Source: Cymbidium sinense
Lineage: Eukaryota > Streptophyta > Magnoliopsida > Asparagales > Orchidaceae
Assembly (NCBI GenBank): GCA_021442155.1
Contig: CM038228.1
Span: 8,659,179 to 8,723,178, forward strand
DNA: 64,000 nt
Reading direction: 5' to 3'
The notes below the pieces were generated by a model. That model was not told the origin of the DNA. It saw only the letters and a program-made list of their open reading frames with translations, and ran no database searches. Numbering within the stretch: position 1 is the first letter of the stretch; every line of letters begins with the position of its first letter. Of this stretch, positions 59,561-64,000 are shown piece after piece. The translations under genes and the position numbers were made by a program.

Positions 59561-60350
59561 ATGATTAGGTCTATTATTTGGAATAGTGGTATTGGGACCC
59601 CTAATGTCCGCAATAGGGTTAGAAGCCTATGTCGCACTCACAACGCCTCACTTATTATTATAGAACCTCTTATTCATTCTTCCAAGATTGCTAATGTTGC
59701 TCAGAAATCGGTTTCCAAAATTTTTTCACAACATTAGCAATAAAATTTGGTGCTTCTGGAAACCATCAATCACTATCACCATCCTAGAAGATCATAATCA
59801 ATTGATTAATGTTCTCATCTCTTTAGGGGATTTCTCTACTCTGGGCTCTTTTATTTATGCCGCTTGTAACAGAGGGGGCAGGAACATCCTCTGGAATAGC
59901 TTAAGATCCTTTGCCTCATCTGTCACTTTACCTTGGTTTGTTGGAGGTGATTTCAACACTATTCTTACAAAGATCCAAAGAAGCTCCTCCCTAACACCCA
60001 CTCCATGGAAGATTTTGTGAATATGATCCTTGATTGTAACTTAACCGACATCGGTTTTTCAGGTTCTAACTTCACTTGGAACAACTCCAGACTTTGGCAA
60101 CGCCTCGATCGTATCCTATTTAACTCACTCTGGATTGACCAATGGCCAAACACCACAGTGGAACATTTGAGTAGAACACTTTCGGATCACGCTCCACTCC
60201 TTATTATTTCTATGAACCCCCCACCTCTTAGACAGTCTCCTTCCCCCTTTAGATTTCAAAACATGTGGACGAACATAATGACTTTTGAATGTTGTCTCTA
60301 TGAACTGGATGGCTCCCATTCACCCCGACAACTCATATAGGTATGATCCG
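59561..60350 (+). pseudogene. LINE ORF2 endonuclease domain (APE-like)
   Basis: Nicks target DNA to prime reverse transcription. It begins MIRSIIWNSGIG and RNRVRSLCRTHNASLIIIEP (Asn and Glu of the active site). After a frameshift near 59735 come CNRGGRNILWNSL and WFVGGDFNTIL (59937-59969), then a second frameshift to FSGSNFTWNN, LWQRLDRILFN and the terminal SDHAPLLI (60182-60205). Motif order is complete. No C-terminal lesion in SDH. Confidence 0.85.
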
Positions 60351-60819
60351 CTTTTGGCTCAAACTTAAACGACTCAAATAAATTCTAAATTGGTGGAACA
60401 AACATCATTTTAAAACATTTTGCTAATTTAAAAGTATGGAAAATTTGGTTTGTTCTCTTGAAGAAGCAAATCATCACGACTCGAGCAAACATGACCAACT
60501 TAAGGAAGCTAAGGATAAGATTAAATTTCAAAATATGGAAGAAACTTATTACCAAAAGTCGCTAGTAAACAAATAACGGATGGCACGTAAATACAAAATA
60601 TTTTCACGCTTTTCAAAAAAGAAAAGTTCTAAACTCTTAAAAAAAATTAAAATGAGAATGGCTTGGATCACCAAAAGAAAGAATTACAAGACTTTGGTAA
60701 CCATTTTAAAAATTTACTTAATACCAACCTCGAACTTATTGATATCTCCAATCCTCACTTGATTCCCTCCTTGATCACCTCGAGCAAAACAATTTACTCA
60801 CATTCTCACCTAAAGCCGA
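60351..60819 (+). pseudogene. LINE ORF2 linker between endonuclease and RT
   Basis: Lysine-rich, charged and heavily frameshifted stretch (pieces at 60420-60560 and 60580-60762) at the place where plant L1 ORF2 has a helical connecting region. FFHASTK-like and NHFKNLLNTN-type residues remain around 60690-60730. Confidence 0.55.
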
Positions 60820-62208
60820 GATTGGTGATACCCTTAATAGCATGAACTCGGACTCTATCGCTGGCCCTGATGGGTTTACTACCCATTTCTTCCAACATTG
60901 TCGGTCCACTATTAAAAGCGATTTGATTAATGCGGTTTTGATTTTTTGAGGGAAACCCCTTCCTAGAGCCTTCGCTAGTACCTCCATCATTCTTATCCCT
61001 AAAAATTCAAACCAAATCGGGTGATTTTAGACCTATGTCTTTGCACCTTTTCAATAAATTAATTGCTAAACTAATCTCTAATCAATTAGGCCCTGCTTCC
61101 CAATATTATCTCTCCTAATCGTGATTTATGAAAGGTAGAGCTATTTATAACATCCTCCTTGCCCAAGAATTAATCCATGACATCGAATGCTTCCCACCGA
61201 GGTGGAAACATTATCTTCAAACTTGATATATCTAAAGCTTTTGACAATCTATCTTGGGACTTTTATTTAAGATTCTTCCTTTTTTGGGTTCAAGTTTATT
61301 ATTCATCTTATTAAAAATTGTGCCACGAATGCTTGGTTTTCTCGTGATCATCAATAGTGAGTTTTTTTCACATCTACCCATGGCTTGAGACAAGGAGACC
61401 CTCTTTCCTACTCTTTTATCATTGCGTTGACTACCTATCCGTGTTTGAATGATATTTTCTTTTATAAACCTAACTTGCTTTATAAAACTCATGGGGCATT
61501 CCGCTTTCTCATCTTAGTTTTGCAGATGACTTTATCATCTTCTGCAATGCTTCTATCCCACATATAAAAACAATCTTGAAATTGCTTAATAATTTTGGAA
61601 GGGAAAGTGGATTATTTCTTAACAAGACAAAATGCTGCTTTATTCCTTCATCCAAAATTGCCATCAATAGGATTAACCATATTCAGCGAATCACTAATTT
61701 TAAGCAACATCAGTGGCCTCTTAAATACCTTGGTGCTCCTCTTTTCAAAGGACATAAAAGGTCACATCATTTCGATGATATAATCCAAAAGATCTCTAAT
61801 CGTATTTCTTCTTGGGAATATAACTTTCTCTCTTTGGCTTTGCTTACCACGATTAAGAGCACCCTCAATTCCTTACCTATTTATCTCATTCAATCTATTG
61901 TGCCTACAAATTCTATCATCAATAGGATTGAGAGGCTTATAAATAAATTTTTTTGGGGCTCTAACACTTCTACCAAAAAAATGCATTGGTCCAGTTGGCA
62001 AAAATGTTGTGGCTCCTTCGAGGAAGGCGGTCTTGGTCGTAAGACTATTAAAGATACAATCACCGCATTTTCATACAAACTTTGGTGGAACTTTAGATGC
62101 AATAATAACCTTTGGGCTAACTTCATGAATGTTAAATATTGCCAAGGGAAGCACCCTATAACTTGTTCCTACAATTCTAGAGACTCCGACTTTGAGAAGA
62201 TTATGTAG
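60820..62208 (+). pseudogene. LINE ORF2 reverse transcriptase and thumb
   Basis: Recognisable RT blocks in order: SIAGPDGFTTHFFQHC (60856-60903), PLPRAFASTSIILIPK (60957-61004), IIFKLDISKAFDNLSW (61210-61257), HGLRQGDPLS (61379-61408) and the catalytic FADD (61519-61530) in LSFADDFIIFCN. The thumb region 61576-62208 is a single open frame with LKYLGAPLFKG, ISSWEYNFLSLA, INKFFWGS, WSSWQKCC and EEGGLGRK. The palm is broken by at least four frameshifts. Confidence 0.9.
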
Positions 62209-62700
62209 CATTAAATGGATGGCGAGTCACAAATTACTTGGGGCATAAATTCGCAACTCTTATTTTTGGCAAGATAACCGGATTGGTCGGGTCCATTGAC
62301 GAATTACTTTCTTCGCATTCTACTGATACCATTAGAGTTAACTCATTCTGGCATAATAATAAGTGGAATATGTCTAAACTCCTTGAATACATCCCCTCCT
62401 CTATAATAGATAAGCTTAATTTCATTCAGATCTCTCCCAACAAGGATCGATCCTATTTAAACTATCACGTAATGGTGAATTTAATTTAAAAAATGTTTGG
62501 ATATATAATAAAAGAAATGTTGAAATCTCTAATGTCTATGACAAAATATGGCATAACAATATTCCTACTACTTACTCCATTCTTGTTTGGCGTATTCTTA
62601 AGAACTTTATCGGTTGATTCCTTAATGTGGAACAAAGGCTTCCACTTACCCTCTAAATGTTATTGTTGTTTTCACATTGGAGGTTAATCTCATCTTTTTT
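62209..62700 (+). pseudogene. LINE ORF2 zf-RVT-like region
   Basis: Continuation of ORF2 after a stop at 62206. KVWI-type sequence is visible as VWIYNKRNVEISNVYDKIWHNNIPTTYS then ILVWRILKNF (62490-62600), followed by LPSKCYCC (62647-62670). This matches the region named zf-RVT in plant L1 ORF2. The cysteines survive, the frame does not. Confidence 0.65.
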
Positions 62701-63080
62701 GTTAATGGGGCCATTCGTCGCTGTGGTGGTATGATGATCTTTTAACAATGACCTTTTCAATGGTTCCTTATCCATATACCAACTCCTTGATATTTATTTT
62801 AAAACATCCCTAAAGGTCACATCAAAATTACAAGCTAGTATTATTATTTGGTTTATATGGATGGCGACGAAGCCAAACACAACGGTATAGCTATGAATCA
62901 CAGAAAAATTATGGCTAGAATAAAATACAAAATTAGTGAGCTATTTAATGCCAACATAATTAAGCAGAAACACTTCAAAGGTTGTATTATTGTGGCTACC
63001 AAATTAGGTCTTCATCTACCTATTCGAACTATATGTCATTACTGAAAAGGTAGTTTATTGGGTTAAACCCAAAACAATCT
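62701..63080 (+). pseudogene. LINE ORF2 segment between zf-RVT and RNase H
   Basis: Decayed coding stretch; an IWFIWMARN-like motif near 62850 and NHRKIMARIKYKISELFNAN (62896-62955) are recognisable as the usual connector. No catalytic residues. Confidence 0.5.
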
Positions 63081-63084
63081 TATT

Positions 63085-63475
63085 AAAATTAATACGATGG
63101 TTGTGCACCGTAATGGTTACGGTTGTGGTGGTATTTTAGAAACTACACCGGTAAAGCTCTTTATGCTTTTGCTTTTCCTCTACAAACCCTGTCTCCATAT
63201 CTGAACTTATGGTACGTACTATGCCCTTGAGATTTGCCTTCAACAAGTTTTTAACATCTGGATTGAAGTGGATGCTTTCTTGATTATTGACCTCTTAACT
63301 TCTACAAATAATGTTTTTCGTGCTCAAGCATATCCGAACCCTCCTTTCTAAATTCAATTATAAGATCTCCCATGTTTGGAGGGAAGGCAATGCATACTAC
63401 CAAACTTAGGTGTTAGACCAATAGAGCTATCTTTGATAACTTAACTCTACCTCATCATCGAAGGCCTAGTTAACC
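63085..63475 (+). pseudogene. LINE ORF2 C-terminal RNase H
   Basis: Plant L1 elements often carry this extra domain. Readable: the first Asp in 'acgatggttgtgc', NGYGCGGIL, NYTGKALYAFAFPL (63141-63182), SELMVRTMPLRFAFN with the Glu, IEVDA with the second Asp (63264-63278), and HVWREGNA (63373-63396). At least two frameshifts. Confidence 0.75.
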
Positions 63476-64000
63476 TTGATCGGACTGGGCTACCCTATTG
63501 CAGAGTATAAACAGCATGTCTTGTTGGCTTGGTATTGCTTGGACCTGACGGTCCAACCCCCCTTAATTTATTTTCATGTTGCTGGTTCTATCCACTAATA
63601 GATGTTTCTGATTGTTCTTTAATTATTTTCTGGTTGGTTCCTTTAATTTGGGATTGCGGTTGTTTGGCTGAACCGTGGAGCCTTCTGTTAGAACTTATAT
63701 GGAATTTTAAATGGGTTGTTGGTGTTGGATTCTCAGTATATGCACGCGTGTAACCTATGGTCTGGCAACATAAGCTTTTTTGGTATTGGTTGGTATAATA
63801 CTGTAGGTATTTGTTATCTTGGTTTTGTTGGTGGGCTATCCTATTTCGAGTAATGTCTCTTGTTGGCACTAGCTAGATGTTTCGATTTTCCTTGTTTATT
63901 TTGTTCCTTTATTTGGGGCTTGCGGTTGTTTTGTGATCCGTGGAGCCTTCGATTTTTTCATGTTCTTTGGTTCTAACCACTAGATGTTTCTTAATTGTTT
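63476..64000 (+). repeat. LINE 3' region with diverged tandem repeats
   Basis: 'TTGCGGTTGTTT' followed by 'CCGTGGAGCCTTC' occurs at about 63653 and 63917, and 'TAGATGTTTC' occurs at about 63600, 63872 and 63979. The spacing is irregular (about 270 and 105 bp). No polyadenylation tail is present, so the element end is outside the window, or this is a neighbouring repeat. Confidence 0.55.

Larger units (their letters stand above)
57907..64000 (+). mobile_element. Degenerate plant L1-type LINE, continuing past the window end
   Basis: Two-ORF plant LINE in the + direction: 5' UTR from about 57907, ORF1 from 58054, ORF2 from 59561 with endonuclease, reverse transcriptase, zf-RVT-like region and RNase H. 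Base composition becomes richer in G and C at its 5' end (57940-58100) than in the flanking Tat element. Frameshifts and stops occur in every domain. No poly(A) tail or target duplication is visible before 64000. Confidence 0.85.

Overview
This window is repeat-dominated nuclear DNA of a flowering plant with a large genome. I see no intact host gene, rRNA, functional tRNA or CRISPR array. Every recognisable coding trace belongs to a transposable element and is broken by stops and frameshifts. The plant assignment rests on Tat/Ogre-type Ty3/gypsy retrotransposons (tRNA-Arg-like primer site, second 'archaeal' RNase H after the RT-linked RNase H), a plant L1 LINE (DUF4283-like ORF1, ORF2 with C-terminal RNase H), and TAGGGGT-ended hAT-like non-autonomous elements. 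The species cannot be fixed from the sequence.

Layout. (1) 1-1984: non-coding 3' tail of one Tat element. (2) 1985-38045: a giant Tat element (element 1). Its 5' LTR is 1985-7287 plus 14353-16485, interrupted by a second LTR copy at 7288-14352. A tRNA-Arg-like PBS lies at 16496-16514. A leader with about 24 tandem hairpins (17031-19000) is followed by an upstream reading frame, Gag, protease, RT, RNase H, archaeal-type RNase H and integrase, a tandem-repeat 3' UTR (27821-30393), and the 3' LTR (30394-38045). Without the nested LTR the element is about 29 kb with LTRs of about 7.5 kb. (3) 38046-47504: scraps of an older chromovirus-like gypsy Gag, split by a 7.7-kb solo Tat LTR (39082-46788) and a 0.47-kb hAT-like element (46809-47277); both insertions fall inside one zinc-knuckle coding sequence. 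(4) 47505-57906: a second, more decayed Tat element (element 2) with an internally deleted 5' LTR, cut off at the start of integrase. (5) 57907-64000: a degenerate plant L1 LINE on the + strand, running past the window end.

How it fits together. The chromovirus is the oldest layer in its region. Two Tat insertions and one hAT-like insertion broke it, and the LINE replaced the 3' half of element 2. Five LTR copies allow the LTR to be compared internally: all begin at TRTTGACCTCA where the start is preserved, and four keep a TATA-like block followed by a GGGTAG/CTACCC stem.

The most unusual structure is the leader hairpin array. Its stems change in sequence but stay self-complementary around a nearly constant 10-nt loop (consensus TAYYCAAATT), and the same hairpin type recurs in the leader of element 2. 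Coordinates of decayed domains are approximate, and homology statements are from reading by eye, not from a search.
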